Counted from the first letter of the stretch, positions 41,526 to 54,460 are shown. The stretch: 64,000 bases of DNA from Kytococcus schroeteri (GCF_042433515.1 NZ_JBHLVH010000010.1:30945-94944), one strand, 5' to 3'. Translations and numbers: made by a program. Notes: generated by a model not told the origin, from the sequence alone.

Positions 41526-44030
41526 TCAGCCCTCGAGGTCCTCCGGCAGCAGGTCGTAGAGCTCGTGGTCGACCACCGTGCCGTCACCGATGGGCTCCTG
41601 GCGCCGCGCGGTGCCGATGCGGTGGAAGCCCGCGGCCTCGATGGCGCGCCGCGAGCCCGTGTTGCCCGCCGCGTGGCGGATCGTGAGCCGTGCCAGGCCC
41701 ATGCCTCCCGCTTCCCGCGGGGCGAGGGCGTGCCGGGTGAGCGCCTGGAGCGCGGCCGAGACCACACCGCGGCGGCGGGCGCCCGGGTGCACCCAGTAGC
41801 CGATCTCGTTGCGCTCGCCGATGCCCTGGACGTCGATCATGCCGAGCACCTGCCCGTCAGCGTCGCGCACCGCCCAGCCTACCCAGGAGCCGGTGAGGGC
41901 GCCCAGGGCCAGGCCGGCCGCGTACTCCCGCGCGTCGGTGGGGGAGTACTCCGCGTGGAACCGCCCGGTGCCGCCGAGCCAGCGCACGGTCTCGGGGTCG
42001 CGGCAGGCCTCCACCACGCGCGCCAGGTCGGCCTCGTCGGTGGTCAGGGCCGAGAGCGTGAGCACCTCGTCGCCCCGCGTCGATGCGGTGAGCTCGACCG
42101 GGTGCCGGCGCTGCTCCTCGGTGCGCCGGGCCTGCTCGGCGCGGTCGTCGCCGGCATCCAGGCGCCAGTCGACGAACCCGGGGCGGCGGTCAGATCCCTC
42201 GTCGGTCGCGCCGGCCTCTGACCCGGCCGCCCGGGCAGCCCGCACCCCCACCTGCCGGAAGCCGGCCTTCTGCAGCACGCGCATGGAGGCGTGGTTGTCG
42301 TCGTGCGTCACCGCGTCCACCTGCGTGCGGCCCAGGCCACCGTCGGCCACGGGGGCCATGACGTGCTCGATGAGCAGTTCCAGCGCCTCGCCGAGCACGC
42401 CCTTCCCGCGGTGGTCCACGTGGGTCCAGTACCCGATCTCCACTGCGTGCGGGGCGAAGCGGTCGGCCAGCTTCTGGGCGTTCACCCCGCCGAGCACCTG
42501 ACCCTCGTGCTCGGTGCCCGGTGCGCCGACCACGCCCCACACCACGTCGGTGCCCTGCAGCATGCGCTCCCGGCGCTGCTGCACCCACCGTCGCGTGCCG
42601 TCGGCATCGGGCGTGTACTCCCCGAGCGACCCGCGGGCGAAGGCGTCGGCCAGGGCCGGCAGGTCCTCCTCGCGCCACTCGCGCAGCACCACGCGCTCGC
42701 CGGCCAGCGTGGGCGCGGTGAGCACGCGCGCGTCGCGGGCACGCGTGACGGCCGCCGGCCGTGGCGCGGGCGGGTTGGGGCGGTTGCCGCCCGTCGGGTC
42801 GGGCACCTCGGCGTCGTTGAGCAGCTCGAACAGGTACCCGTCCTGCAGGTCCTCCCGGCGGCCGCTGGAGGCCCGCTCGATGCCCACCAGCCCGAACCCG
42901 GCCCGCCGCAGCGCCTCGGCCGAGCCGCGGTTGCCGGCCTCGCACCCGGCCTCGAGGCGCGCGAGCCCCAGACCCCCCTCGGCCGTCGGGGTGAAGGCGT
43001 GGTCGGCCAGCGCCACCAGCGCGGCGTGGAGCAGCCCCCGCCCCCGGGCGTGGAGGTACAGCGAGTAGCCCACCGACGCCGCGCCGGGGCGGAAGGGGTG
43101 CCCCAGCCGGCCCAGCTGCACGTGCCCGCCCACGCGGTCGGTGGCCGGGTCCACGATCGCCCAGGCCACCATCTCGCCGGTGGCCATGCGGGTGCGCTGC
43201 CGGGTCAACCACGCGTCGTACCCGGCCTCGTCGGCCGGCGGCATCATGCCGGGCATGAAGCGGTCGCCCAGCGGGTCGGGTTCCGGGTCGGTCGGCCGGT
43301 CGCCCTCCTCCCAGGCGCGCAGCCGCACCGCCGGCAGCTCGCGTCCGGTCGCGTCCGTGCCGGAGGGCACGTCGAGGGTGGACGGCGTGTGCCAGGGGTG
43401 CCGCGGCTCGATGGGCTCGCCGGCCTCCCAGGTGCCGATCCACCCGTCGAAGGTCGCCCGCTCCTGCGGCATGAGGCCGGGCACGGCGTCGGAGAAGCGG
43501 TAGCCCAGCCGCCACCCGGTGCGGCGCGAGGCCCAGTTGCCCACGGCAGCCTTCCAGTGCAGCACCCGCAGCCCCCCGTGCTCGGTGGCCCAGCGCATCG
43601 CCATCGCCGCGGCGGGCACCATGAGGCCCCGGCCGCGGTGGTCGGGGTGCAGCACCAGGCCCATCTCGCCCACGCCGCCGCCGATGGGGCGCACCTCCAC
43701 CTGGCCGGCGAAGACCCACTGCCCGGTCTCGTCGCGGGCGTCCACCGCCCACCCCATCACCCCCGAGGCGTCCCCGCCGGCGCGCAGCGCCCACCCCTCG
43801 TGCATGTGGCCCACCCACCAGGCGGCCGCGCCCTCGTCGTACGGCTGCGGCACGGTGGTCCAGTGCACGGTCACCGGGTCGTTGCTCGTGGCCACCACGG
43901 CGGGCACGTCGGCCGGCGTGTGCAGGCGCAGGCGCACGTCGCCGTCCACCAGCTCGGGGCAGGTGCGGGCGGCCACCTCGGCGGTGCTCTGCGGGGTGGG
44001 TTCGGGCGAGGGCGTGGCGGCGTCGGGCAT
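41526..44030 (-). CDS. Protein with four tandem GNAT acetyltransferase domains
   Basis: 834 residues made of four RimJ/RimL-like GNAT domains at about 27-195, 230-415, 445-620 and 650-830. Each has its own acetyl-CoA loop: HPDHRGRGLM, YLHARGRGLL, HVDHRGKGVLGEAL and HPGARRRGVV. Domain ends carry the usual ...ASRRTGWRLGYR, ...EALRRAGFGLVG, ...RVLQKAGFRQVG and ...RAIEAAGFHRIG. Targets are unknown. The ATG at 44030 is chosen because TTGGAT lies seven bases upstream; an ATG nine bases earlier is possible. No frameshift is needed; it is one continuous gene. Confidence 0.85.
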   Translation of the reverse strand: MPDAATPSPEPTPQSTAEVAARTCPELVDGDVRLRLHTPADVPAVVATSNDPVTVHWTTVPQPYDEGAAAWWVGHMHEGWALRAGGDASGVMGWAVDARDETGQWVFAGQVEVRPIGGGVGEMGLVLHPDHRGRGLMVPAAAMAMRWATEHGGLRVLHWKAAVGNWASRRTGWRLGYRFSDAVPGLMPQERATFDGWIGTWEAGEPIEPRHPWHTPSTLDVPSGTDATGRELPAVRLRAWEEGDRPTDPEPDPLGDRFMPGMMPPADEAGYDAWLTRQRTRMATGEMVAWAIVDPATDRVGGHVQLGRLGHPFRPGAASVGYSLYLHARGRGLLHAALVALADHAFTPTAEGGLGLARLEAGCEAGNRGSAEALRRAGFGLVGIERASSGRREDLQDGYLFELLNDAEVPDPTGGNRPNPPAPRPAAVTRARDARVLTAPTLAGERVVLREWREEDLPALADAFARGSLGEYTPDADGTRRWVQQRRERMLQGTDVVWGVVGAPGTEHEGQVLGGVNAQKLADRFAPHAVEIGYWTHVDHRGKGVLGEALELLIEHVMAPVADGGLGRTQVDAVTHDDNHASMRVLQKAGFRQVGVRAARAAGSEAGATDEGSDRRPGFVDWRLDAGDDRAEQARRTEEQRRHPVELTASTRGDEVLTLSALTTDEADLARVVEACRDPETVRWLGGTGRFHAEYSPTDAREYAAGLALGALTGSWVGWAVRDADGQVLGMIDVQGIGERNEIGYWVHPGARRRGVVSAALQALTRHALAPREAGGMGLARLTIRHAAGNTGSRRAIEAAGFHRIGTARRQEPIGDGTVVDHELYDLLPEDLEG

Positions 44031-44091
44031 GCGCACCATCCAACACCGGTGGTCCGGGGGCGGTCACGCCGGTTTCGCGCGGGCCGTCAAC

Positions 44092-44097
44092 TAGGCT
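44092..44097 (+). promoter_or_regulatory. Possible -10 box of secA
   Basis: TAGGCT about 62 bases before the secA GTG; unlike its neighbours this gene would have a leader with a GAGGAGA site. Confidence 0.4.
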
Positions 44098-44159
44098 GTC
44101 CGGGCCGCTGGGGCGAGTGCTGACGCCCCACGGTGCCGAGCCGACCCGAGGAGACCTCC

Positions 44160-46868
<2,709 letters not shown>

Positions 46869-46895
46869 CCGGCCGGGCGGACGACCAGCCCTTCG

Positions 46896-46935
46896 ACGCA
46901 GGAGGACCCCGGTGCCCACCGGGGTCCTCCTGCGT
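46896..46935. terminator. Bidirectional hairpin terminator (19-bp stem)
   Basis: Arms 46896-46914 and 46917-46935 are exact complements, between secA and the convergent Rv3235-like gene. Confidence 0.85.
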
Positions 46936-46982
46936 GCCGGCCACCGGGTGGTGGTGCCCTGCCCGGGTGGGGCACCGCCGTG

Positions 46983-47369
46983 TCAGCCCATCTCCAGGAC
47001 GGTGAGCAGCCAACGCCCGTCGAGCCCCTCCAAGCGCAGCGCCATGGCGCGCACCTGCTGGCGCACCACCACCACGGCCGAGACCTCCACGATGCCGTCA
47101 CGGACGTGGCAGGCGCGGACGGTCCGCACGCCCACACCTCCGGTGGCCCGGCCCAGTCGTCGCGAGAGCGCGTTGCGGCGGGCCAGGCGGGTGAGCAGCT
47201 CGGGCGTCACCCACCGGCTCAGCTGCGTGGCGTCGCGGGAGCCCTCCATCACCTCCACGACCGTGCGGCTGAGGTGGGCCGCCCAGGGCAGGGCCGCCGG
47301 CAGGTCGTGGGTCGACGTGGGCTGGCGGTCGAAGAAGTCGACCTGCTGCGCCTCGGGACGGGCGGTCAC
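46983..47369 (-). CDS. Rv3235 family protein
   Basis: 128 residues, small actinobacterial family found near secA. Visible: LPWAAHLSRTVVEVMEGSRD, QLSRWVTPELLTRLARRNAL and a C-terminal beta hairpin RAMALRLEGLDGRWLLTVLE. No catalytic motif is evident. The GTG at 47369 overlaps the stop of the upstream LysM gene (GTGA), so the two are co-translated. Function is unknown. Confidence 0.8.
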   Translation of the reverse strand: MTARPEAQQVDFFDRQPTSTHDLPAALPWAAHLSRTVVEVMEGSRDATQLSRWVTPELLTRLARRNALSRRLGRATGGVGVRTVRACHVRDGIVEVSAVVVVRQQVRAMALRLEGLDGRWLLTVLEMG

Positions 47370-48103
47370 CGCGCACCCCCCGTCCGCGGGGCGGGGGCCA
47401 CCAGGCGGGTGCCGGCCAGCAGGAGGTTCGGGTCGTTCCCGATGACCTCGCGGTTGGCCTCGTACCAACGCGGCCACTCGTCGGCCACGGCGCGCGCCGA
47501 GGCCCTCGGTCCCAGGTGGCGCGCCGCGATCTCCCACAGGGTGTCGCCGGCCGCCACGGTGACGGCGGGGCGGGCCCGGGCGGGATCCGTGGGCGCCTCC
47601 GGCCCCGGGGTCGTGGGCGTGGCCGGCTCCTCGGGGGAGGGGAGTGCCCCGGGCGTCGCCGGGGGCGCCGGTTCGGCCGGGGCGCTCACGGGGGCCAGGA
47701 GGGAGAGGTCGAGGGGGTCGGGCGCGTCGCCGGCGTGGGCGTGGGCCGGCGTGGTGACCACCCCCAGGGTCATGGCCACCAGGGCGCCGCCGCCCCATGG
47801 CCCGAGGCGGTCCCGGAGCCGGCGCACTGCGGCGCCGGGACCACCCGGCAGCCCAGCGAGGGCCTCCAGGGCGAAGACGGCCGCCAGCCAGGCCACCACC
47901 ACCGCCAGGGCCGTGCGCAGCACCCACGCAAGAGGCTCCGCCGGGTCGGGGGCGTTCCACACGCTGCTCGCCTGGGCCAGGGCCCGGTGCCCCACCGTCC
48001 ACGCCGCGGCGCTGCACCCCAGGGCCACCCCCGCCGCCACCGCGTTCGCCGCGTCCCGCCGCAGCGCTCCCGGCCCACCCGCCGTCCGGTCGGTCCACTC
48101 CAT
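47366..48103 (-). CDS. LysM-domain membrane protein
   Basis: 245 residues. Three hydrophobic segments lie in the first 135 residues (NAVAAGVALGCSAAAWTVG, LRTALAVVVAWLAAVFALEA, GGALVAMTLGVVTTPAHAHA), then a Pro-rich linker and a C-terminal LysM motif (VAAGDTLWEIAARHLGPR ... NREVIGNDPNLLLAGTRLV) for peptidoglycan binding. It is probably membrane-anchored with the LysM outside. The ATG at 48103 starts MEWTDRTAGG; a GTG nine bases earlier is possible. It is coupled to the Rv3235-like gene. Confidence 0.82.
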   Translation of the reverse strand: MEWTDRTAGGPGALRRDAANAVAAGVALGCSAAAWTVGHRALAQASSVWNAPDPAEPLAWVLRTALAVVVAWLAAVFALEALAGLPGGPGAAVRRLRDRLGPWGGGALVAMTLGVVTTPAHAHAGDAPDPLDLSLLAPVSAPAEPAPPATPGALPSPEEPATPTTPGPEAPTDPARARPAVTVAAGDTLWEIAARHLGPRASARAVADEWPRWYEANREVIGNDPNLLLAGTRLVAPAPRTGGAR

Positions 48104-48156
48104 CGTCGTCACCCGTCGTCGTGGGGGATTGCCCCCGTGAATGGTCGATGATGGCG

Positions 48157-48185
48157 AACATAGCCGTTTGGTGGGGTTTGGTGAA
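48157..48185 (-). promoter_or_regulatory. Possible promoter of the LysM gene
   Basis: On the minus strand TTCACC (48185-48180), 17 bases, then TATGTT (48162-48157). A small GGGGG/CCCCC hairpin (48123-48136) lies in the leader. The stretch is visibly lower in GC than its surroundings. Confidence 0.45.
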
Positions 48186-48240
48186 GGGTGATGTCGAAGG
48201 CTGTGGACAACGCTCGGGGTGTTCACCCGGCGCGCGTCGG

Positions 48241-48246
48241 TACGGT
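48241..48246 (+). promoter_or_regulatory. -10 box of the gene at 48254 (leaderless)
   Basis: TACGGT seven bases before the ATG at 48254. Confidence 0.5.
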
Positions 48247-48253
48247 GGCCGCC

Positions 48254-48796
48254 ATGACCTCGCGCTGGGACGACCTCTTCGCCGACCTCGAGGGGCAGAT
48301 CGCCGCCCACCGTCGGGCGGAGCTCGAGGGCGAGGTGGCCGAGCGCGTGCGGGTGGAGCGGGCCCGCATCGGGCTCGGCGACCGGCTGGCGGCGCAGCTG
48401 GCGTCACGGGTCACGCTGCGCACCGTGGACGGTGGCCGAGTGGACGGCACCCTGCGGGGCGTCGGCGCCGACTGGGTGCGGCTGGGTCAGGGGCGCACCA
48501 CGCTGCTGGTGCCGGTGGGCGCGGTGGTGACCGTCGCCGGGCTGGGGCCGCGCTCGCGGCCGGCCGAGGGCGACCCGGGGCGCCGCATCACGTGGGTGAC
48601 GGTGCTCCGGGAGCTCTCCCGGGACCGGTTGCCGGTGCGGGTCTGCCTCACCACCGGCCACGTGATCGAGGGGCGCGTGGACCGCGTGATGTCCGACCAC
48701 CTCGACCTGGCCGTGGGTCCGGACCCCCGGCAGCCGGCGGTGACCGAGACGGTGCCCTTCGCCGCGGTGTGCTGGGTGGGGGCCCGCGAGGACTGA
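48254..48796 (+). CDS. Hypothetical protein with two beta-barrel-like repeats
   Basis: 180 residues. A charged N-terminal helix (WDDLFADLEGQIAAHRRAEL) is followed by two similar segments: SRVTLRTVDGGRVDGTLRGV then VGADWVRL, and PVRVCLTTGHVIEGRVDRV then MSDHLDLAV. The strand pattern V-x-L-x-T-x-x-G-x-x-x-x-G-x-V resembles Sm-like or other small barrels, which often bind RNA; this is inference. No catalytic motif is seen. The start is set by TACGGT seven bases upstream. It overlaps nothing and converges with the HTH gene. Confidence 0.7.
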   Translation: MTSRWDDLFADLEGQIAAHRRAELEGEVAERVRVERARIGLGDRLAAQLASRVTLRTVDGGRVDGTLRGVGADWVRLGQGRTTLLVPVGAVVTVAGLGPRSRPAEGDPGRRITWVTVLRELSRDRLPVRVCLTTGHVIEGRVDRVMSDHLDLAVGPDPRQPAVTETVPFAAVCWVGARED

Positions 48797-48799
48797 GGG

Positions 48800-49009
48800 T
48801 CAGCCCTGGGGTGACTCCACCATCGCCCGGGTGGCGGCGTACTGGCGCTGGATGTACTTCTCCAGCTCGTCGAGCTCCACCCTCCACTGGCCACGTCCCC
48901 CCACCTTGATGGCGGGCAGCTCGCCGGAGCGCACCAGCGCGTAGGCCTGGCTCGCGGAGATGTCGAGGGTCTCGGCCACGTCGCTGAGGGCCATGAACCG
49001 CCGTGCCAT
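48800..49009 (-). CDS. MerR-type helix-turn-helix protein (BldC/excisionase-like)
   Basis: 69 residues. The winged HTH is RFMALSDVAETLDISASQAY followed by ALVRSGELPAIKVGGRGQWR, the standard excisionase/BldC fold, then an amphipathic tail. BldC-type proteins are small developmental DNA-binding regulators in actinobacteria; this one could equally be a phage-type excisionase, but no integrase is near. GGGAG precedes the ATG at 49009. Confidence 0.85.
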   Translation of the reverse strand: MARRFMALSDVAETLDISASQAYALVRSGELPAIKVGGRGQWRVELDELEKYIQRQYAATRAMVESPQG

Positions 49010-49171
49010 CGCGTCTCCCGGGGTCGTCGGTGCGGGTGGTGGGGACCGGCCCTGTGGGTCCCGTCGTCCACAGGATCCGTGCGGATCCCTGACCGATCCG
49101 TGATGTGCCGTTCATCCTAGGACGGCACGGTCGGCGGCGGCGGAGTCCGTTCACAACAGGAGAGGTCGGTG

Positions 49172-49876
49172 GTGAGGGTGTTCGGCAGCAGCAGGCCGGT
49201 GTCCCAGGAGGAGACGGGGGCGACGGCGCCACGCAGTCCCGCGGCACAACGGCTGCGCAGGCCGCGGTGGACTGACGCGCGGCTGCTCGTGGGGACGGCC
49301 CTGGTCCTCACGGCCACGCTCACCGGTGCCTCCCTGCTGGGGCAGGACGACGGTCCGCGCCACTGGGTGGCTACCCGCGACCTGCCCACCGGGCACCAGC
49401 TGACCGCCGCGGACCTGCGCGCGGTCGACGGTGCCTCCCCGGAAGGCGTCTACCTCACCGGGGACCACCCGGTGGAGGGTGGTCAGGTGCTCCTCCACCC
49501 GGTGCGGGCGGGGGAGTTCGTGCCCGCCGAGGGCGTGGGGTCCGCCGGCGCGCTCGACCTGCGCCGCGTCTCCCTGGCCGTCTCGCCGGGCAGCGCCGCG
49601 ATGCTGGCCCCCGGGACCCGGGTGGACCTCTGGGCCACGCCGGCCCCGGAGTCCGGGAGGAGCGAGCGCCCGAAGCCACGCCGCGCCCTGGCGGGGGCGG
49701 AGGTGGCCCGGGTCCACGCTCCGGACACCCGGCTCGCCGGGGGCAACCAGGCGGTGCCGGTGGACTTCCTCGTCCCCACCCGGGAGGTGGAGGAGGTGCT
49801 GCGCACCACGGCAGGCCGTGCGGAGCTCACCGCCGTACCGGTGGCGGGGTCGCCGGTGGCCGGGGAGGACTCGTGA
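49172..49876 (+). CDS. SAF-domain protein (CpaB/RcpC-like)
   Basis: 234 residues. One N-terminal membrane helix (ARLLVGTALVLTATLTGASLL) then a SAF domain (ATRDLPTGHQLTAADLRAVD ... GEFVPAEGV) and a C-terminal strand-rich part. In Flp/Tad pili CpaB helps guide the pilus. GTG at 49172 is preferred to 49169 by spacing from AGGAGAGG (49158-49165). It overlaps the CpaE-like gene (GTGA). No tadA, tadB or pilin gene follows, so its role is unclear. Confidence 0.8.
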   Translation: MRVFGSSRPVSQEETGATAPRSPAAQRLRRPRWTDARLLVGTALVLTATLTGASLLGQDDGPRHWVATRDLPTGHQLTAADLRAVDGASPEGVYLTGDHPVEGGQVLLHPVRAGEFVPAEGVGSAGALDLRRVSLAVSPGSAAMLAPGTRVDLWATPAPESGRSERPKPRRALAGAEVARVHAPDTRLAGGNQAVPVDFLVPTREVEEVLRTTAGRAELTAVPVAGSPVAGEDS

Positions 49877-51108
49877 GCGAGGACGTGCTGCTGGCCGTCG
49901 AGCCGCAGTGGGACCCGCCGCTGGCGGCCGTCCTGAGCCAGGTGCCCGGTGCCCGGGTGGTGCGCCGCTGCGTGGACGTGGCCGACCTCCTCGGCGTGGC
50001 CGAGGCCGGCACCGGCACCGTCGCCGTGGTGTCCGCGGGGCTGCGCGACATGGACCGTGAGTGCGTGGACGCCCTGCGGTCCGTGGAGGTCGTGGTGGTG
50101 GGGGTGCACGCGCCGCACGACGAGGCGGCCCAGCGTCGGCTGGCCCAGTGGGGGGTGTCGGTGTCGGCCGCGTGGACCGCGACGGTGGAGGAGTGGGCGG
50201 ACGTCCTCGTGCGCGCCCGTGCCGCGGCCGCGCCGACCGAGGGCGGGGAGGAACAGCCCGAGCCGGAGCACGCCGCCGCGGGGGAGGGTGCCCCACCGGG
50301 TTCCGGGATCGAGCGACGGGGCGCGGTGGTGGCCGTCTGGGGGCCGCCCGGGGCTCCGGGGCGCACGACGGTCGCCCTGGAGCTCGCCGCCCGGCTCGGG
50401 ACGGACCACGAGGTCCTCCTCGTGGACGGCGACACCCACGCCCCCGGGCTGGGCCAGCACCTCGCCCTGCTCGACGACGCCTCGGGTCTCGTGGCCGCGG
50501 CCCGCGCCGCCGACGAGGGGCGGCTCGACCTGCACGCCCTGGCCGGAGTGGCCCGCGAGCTGCGGCCCCGCCTGAGGGTGCTCACCGGCATCGGCCGGGC
50601 GGACCGCTGGCCCGAGGTCCGTGTGTCCGCGGCCCGGGCCGTGCTGGACGCCGGGCGGCTCCTGGCCGATGTCACGGTGGTCGACCTGGCATCGAGCCTC
50701 GAGGACGACGAGGTGCTCTCCTACGACACGCGGGCACCCCGGCGCAACGCGCTGGCGCTCACGGTCATCGAGGAGGCCGACCTTCTGGTGGTCGTGGGTG
50801 GGGCCGACGCGGTGGCCCTCCAGCGGCTGGTCCGCGGTGTGGACGCCCTGGACGCCGTGGCGAGCGGTACCCCGCAGGTGCTCGTGCTCAACCGGGCACG
50901 TCGTTCGGCCGCCCGGGAGGCCGAGCTGCGCACCACCGCCGAGCAGCACCTGGCGCGGGGCGTCGACCTCGTGCTGCCGGAGGACCGGTCCGTCGCCGAC
51001 CGGGCCCTGCTGGCCGGGGAGCCGGTCTCGTGGCTGGCCCCGCGCAGCGCCCTGGGTCGGCAGCTGGGCCGCCTGGCGGAGCTGGTCTCCGAGCGCGTGC
51101 CACGATGA
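49873..51108 (+). CDS. CpaE-like P-loop ATPase
   Basis: 411 residues. An N-terminal pseudo-receiver region (about 1-115) is joined by an acidic linker to a MinD/ParA-like ATPase. The deviant Walker A is VWGPPGAPGRTTVALELA, in which the usual final Lys is replaced by Arg; the switch is LLVDGDTHAPGLGQHLALLD, and VTVVDLASSLEDDE replaces Walker B. It may localise or energise an envelope machine with the SAF protein. It is the second gene of the pair. Confidence 0.82.
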   Translation: MSEDVLLAVEPQWDPPLAAVLSQVPGARVVRRCVDVADLLGVAEAGTGTVAVVSAGLRDMDRECVDALRSVEVVVVGVHAPHDEAAQRRLAQWGVSVSAAWTATVEEWADVLVRARAAAAPTEGGEEQPEPEHAAAGEGAPPGSGIERRGAVVAVWGPPGAPGRTTVALELAARLGTDHEVLLVDGDTHAPGLGQHLALLDDASGLVAAARAADEGRLDLHALAGVARELRPRLRVLTGIGRADRWPEVRVSAARAVLDAGRLLADVTVVDLASSLEDDEVLSYDTRAPRRNALALTVIEEADLLVVVGGADAVALQRLVRGVDALDAVASGTPQVLVLNRARRSAAREAELRTTAEQHLARGVDLVLPEDRSVADRALLAGEPVSWLAPRSALGRQLGRLAELVSERVPR

Positions 51109-51112
51109 CGCC

Positions 51113-51502
51113 ATGAGCCGCACCCCACGCATCCGCGCCTTCGCCGCCGTCACCGCCGCCGAGCTCGCCACCCTCGCCGAGGGGGGAGCACTGGTGCCCG
51201 CCGCCGGCTGGCGCACGGTGGGCCAGCCCGGTGTGGAGCCCGCGGAGGAGGACGCCGAGGACGGCATGGACGCGGCGGCCGACGACGCCGCCGAGCGGGG
51301 TTGGCCGGTGGTGGTCCTCGCCGCCGACCTGGCCGGGGCCACCGGGCCGGGCAGCGAGGTCGAGGCGCGGCTGGCGGACGTCGCGGCCTTCCACCTCGGC
51401 GACGACGTGGTCTCGCAGGGGCGGATGACCGCCGAGGCGCCGTGGGAGCTCTCCTGGTACGACGCCGCCGAGGTCGACGAGGTGCGTCGCCTCCTGGGGT
51501 GA
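51113..51502 (+). CDS. DUF6912-like hypothetical protein
   Basis: 129 residues. The pattern IRAFAAVTAAELATLAEGGA, WPVVVLAADLAG and the ending WELSWYDAAEVDEVRRLLG matches the small actinobacterial DUF6912 type. It starts five bases after the CpaE-like gene; a CACGAT box (51101-51106) six bases before the ATG may give it its own leaderless message. Function is unknown. Confidence 0.68.
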   Translation: MSRTPRIRAFAAVTAAELATLAEGGALVPAAGWRTVGQPGVEPAEEDAEDGMDAAADDAAERGWPVVVLAADLAGATGPGSEVEARLADVAAFHLGDDVVSQGRMTAEAPWELSWYDAAEVDEVRRLLG

Positions 51503-51641
51503 CCTGCGTCGCACTCCCCGCGGCCTCCCGCGGGAGGTGGCGCGTGACACCATGGGATCGATGCCCCGTGCGGAACACCGCGGGGGCGCCCGACGTTCAC
51601 CCCCGTGGAACGAAGACCCCCATCCCTCCGAAGGAGAACAC

Positions 51642-53270
<1,629 letters not shown>

Positions 53271-53299
53271 GCCCCCTCGGCGGACGAGCGTCCGTGACC

Positions 53300-53334
53300 A
53301 CGAAGGCCCCCCCGGGAGACCGGGGGGCCTTCGT
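53300..53334. terminator. Bidirectional hairpin terminator
   Basis: 13-bp arms 53300-53312 and 53322-53334 with a 9-base loop, between pruA and the convergent DUF2505 gene. Confidence 0.8.
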
Positions 53335-53377
53335 CGTGCGCGGGGCCCGTGCGGCGGGCGCCGGCGCAGGGACGGCC

Positions 53378-53872
53378 TCAGTGGGTGGCGAGCCAGTCCT
53401 TGGAGGCGCGCTCCTCCATGCCGATGACCTTGCCGACGTACGGCTCTGCCTGCTTCTCGATCTGGCCGCCGAGGAAGGGCACCTTCACGGTGAACTCCCC
53501 GGTGGTCACGAAGTCGGTCTGCTCGCCCCTGGGCTCCAGGCGCAGGTCGGCCTCGAGGCGGGCCGGGGCCCCGGCGGCGGTGACCACGAGGCGGCCGGTG
53601 CGCGTCCCGTCGGCGGCCGGGGCGTCCCACACCTGCTCCTCGGTGAGGGTCACGCCGTTGCCCACGAGGCGACGGGCGGCCTGCGGCAGGCGGTCGGTGG
53701 CCATGGTGCGCGTGGTGCGGATGACGGGCCCGGGGCCGTCGGTGGAGACGTCCACGGTGTGCTCCAGGGCGCCGGTGCGGCGGATCTTGTCGGCCACGTA
53801 CTCGGGGTCGGCCACCATGGCCATCACGCGGTCGACGTCGGCGGGCAGGGTGAAACGGTGGTCGATCCTCAC
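53378..53872 (-). CDS. DUF2505 (SRPBCC-like) protein
   Basis: 164 residues. The opening MRIDHRFTLPADVDRVMAMV and the ending GGQIEKQAEPYVGKVIGMEE are those of the actinobacterial DUF2505 family, a START-like lipid-pocket fold. Ligand unknown. AGGAGG lies before the ATG. It follows, on the same strand, the hypothetical gene at 53903. Confidence 0.82.
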   Translation of the reverse strand: MRIDHRFTLPADVDRVMAMVADPEYVADKIRRTGALEHTVDVSTDGPGPVIRTTRTMATDRLPQAARRLVGNGVTLTEEQVWDAPAADGTRTGRLVVTAAGAPARLEADLRLEPRGEQTDFVTTGEFTVKVPFLGGQIEKQAEPYVGKVIGMEERASKDWLATH

Positions 53873-53902
53873 GGGGGTCCTCCTGGGTCGGGTGCGCCCA
53901 CG

Positions 53903-54448
53903 CTAGTCGGTGGGTGCCCCGGTGAGCGCCTCGGTGACGCGCCGGCACGACGTGGTGAGCTGCTTGGCCGCACGCAGGGCGCCGATCGGCTGCGCGACCG
54001 GTCCGTCACCCCGCGGGCTCGCGGCCCGGTGCCGCAGCGAGACCTCCACGAGGTCCTCGGCGAAGGCGTGCAGGGCGCCCGCCAGGTCGAGGCAGGCGGC
54101 GGCCCCCGCCGGGTGCTCGCCGGCCCCCTGAAGCCCGTGGGCGGTACGCACCAGCCGGGCCGCGGTGGCACGCACCGAGGCGAGGTCGGCGCGCCCGTGG
54201 TCGCCGACCACCCACGCCGGGGGAGCGGCGCCGGGGTCCGTGGGCGGCCCGAGCAGCTGCTCGCACACCGCCAGCAGGGCGTCGTCGAGAGCGGCCTGAG
54301 CCGACGGGCTGCCCACCCAGGGGTGCACCTCGAGCAGGGCGCCGGCGAGGTCCGCGACCCGCGCCGAGGGGGCGGTCCGGTGGGGGGCCGCGAGGGCGCT
54401 CGGCGAGGCTTCGGAGGGGCCGGCAGGGGGCGGCGTGGGAACGACCAT
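53903..54448 (-). CDS. Hypothetical helical protein
   Basis: 181 residues. After a 30-residue Pro/Ala/Ser-rich N-terminus it is mostly helical (ARVADLAGALLEVHPWVGSP, AALDDALLAVCEQLLG, ACLDLAGALHAFAEDLVEVS). It has no signal peptide, membrane helix or known motif. The start at 54448 has TAGCCT six bases upstream, supporting a real gene. I do not recognise the family. Confidence 0.6.
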   Translation of the reverse strand: MVVPTPPPAGPSEASPSALAAPHRTAPSARVADLAGALLEVHPWVGSPSAQAALDDALLAVCEQLLGPPTDPGAAPPAWVVGDHGRADLASVRATAARLVRTAHGLQGAGEHPAGAAACLDLAGALHAFAEDLVEVSLRHRAASPRGDGPVAQPIGALRAAKQLTTSCRRVTEALTGAPTD

Positions 54449-54454
54449 GGGGGG

Positions 54455-54460
54455 AGGCTA
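54455..54460 (-). promoter_or_regulatory. -10 box of the gene at 54448 (leaderless)
   Basis: TAGCCT on the minus strand, six bases before the ATG. Confidence 0.5.

Noticed and set aside
44030..44039. Frameshift or gene fusion artefact in the four-GNAT gene
   Set aside because: The frame is continuous for 834 codons with complete linkers and domain ends; no overlap of separate starts is needed.
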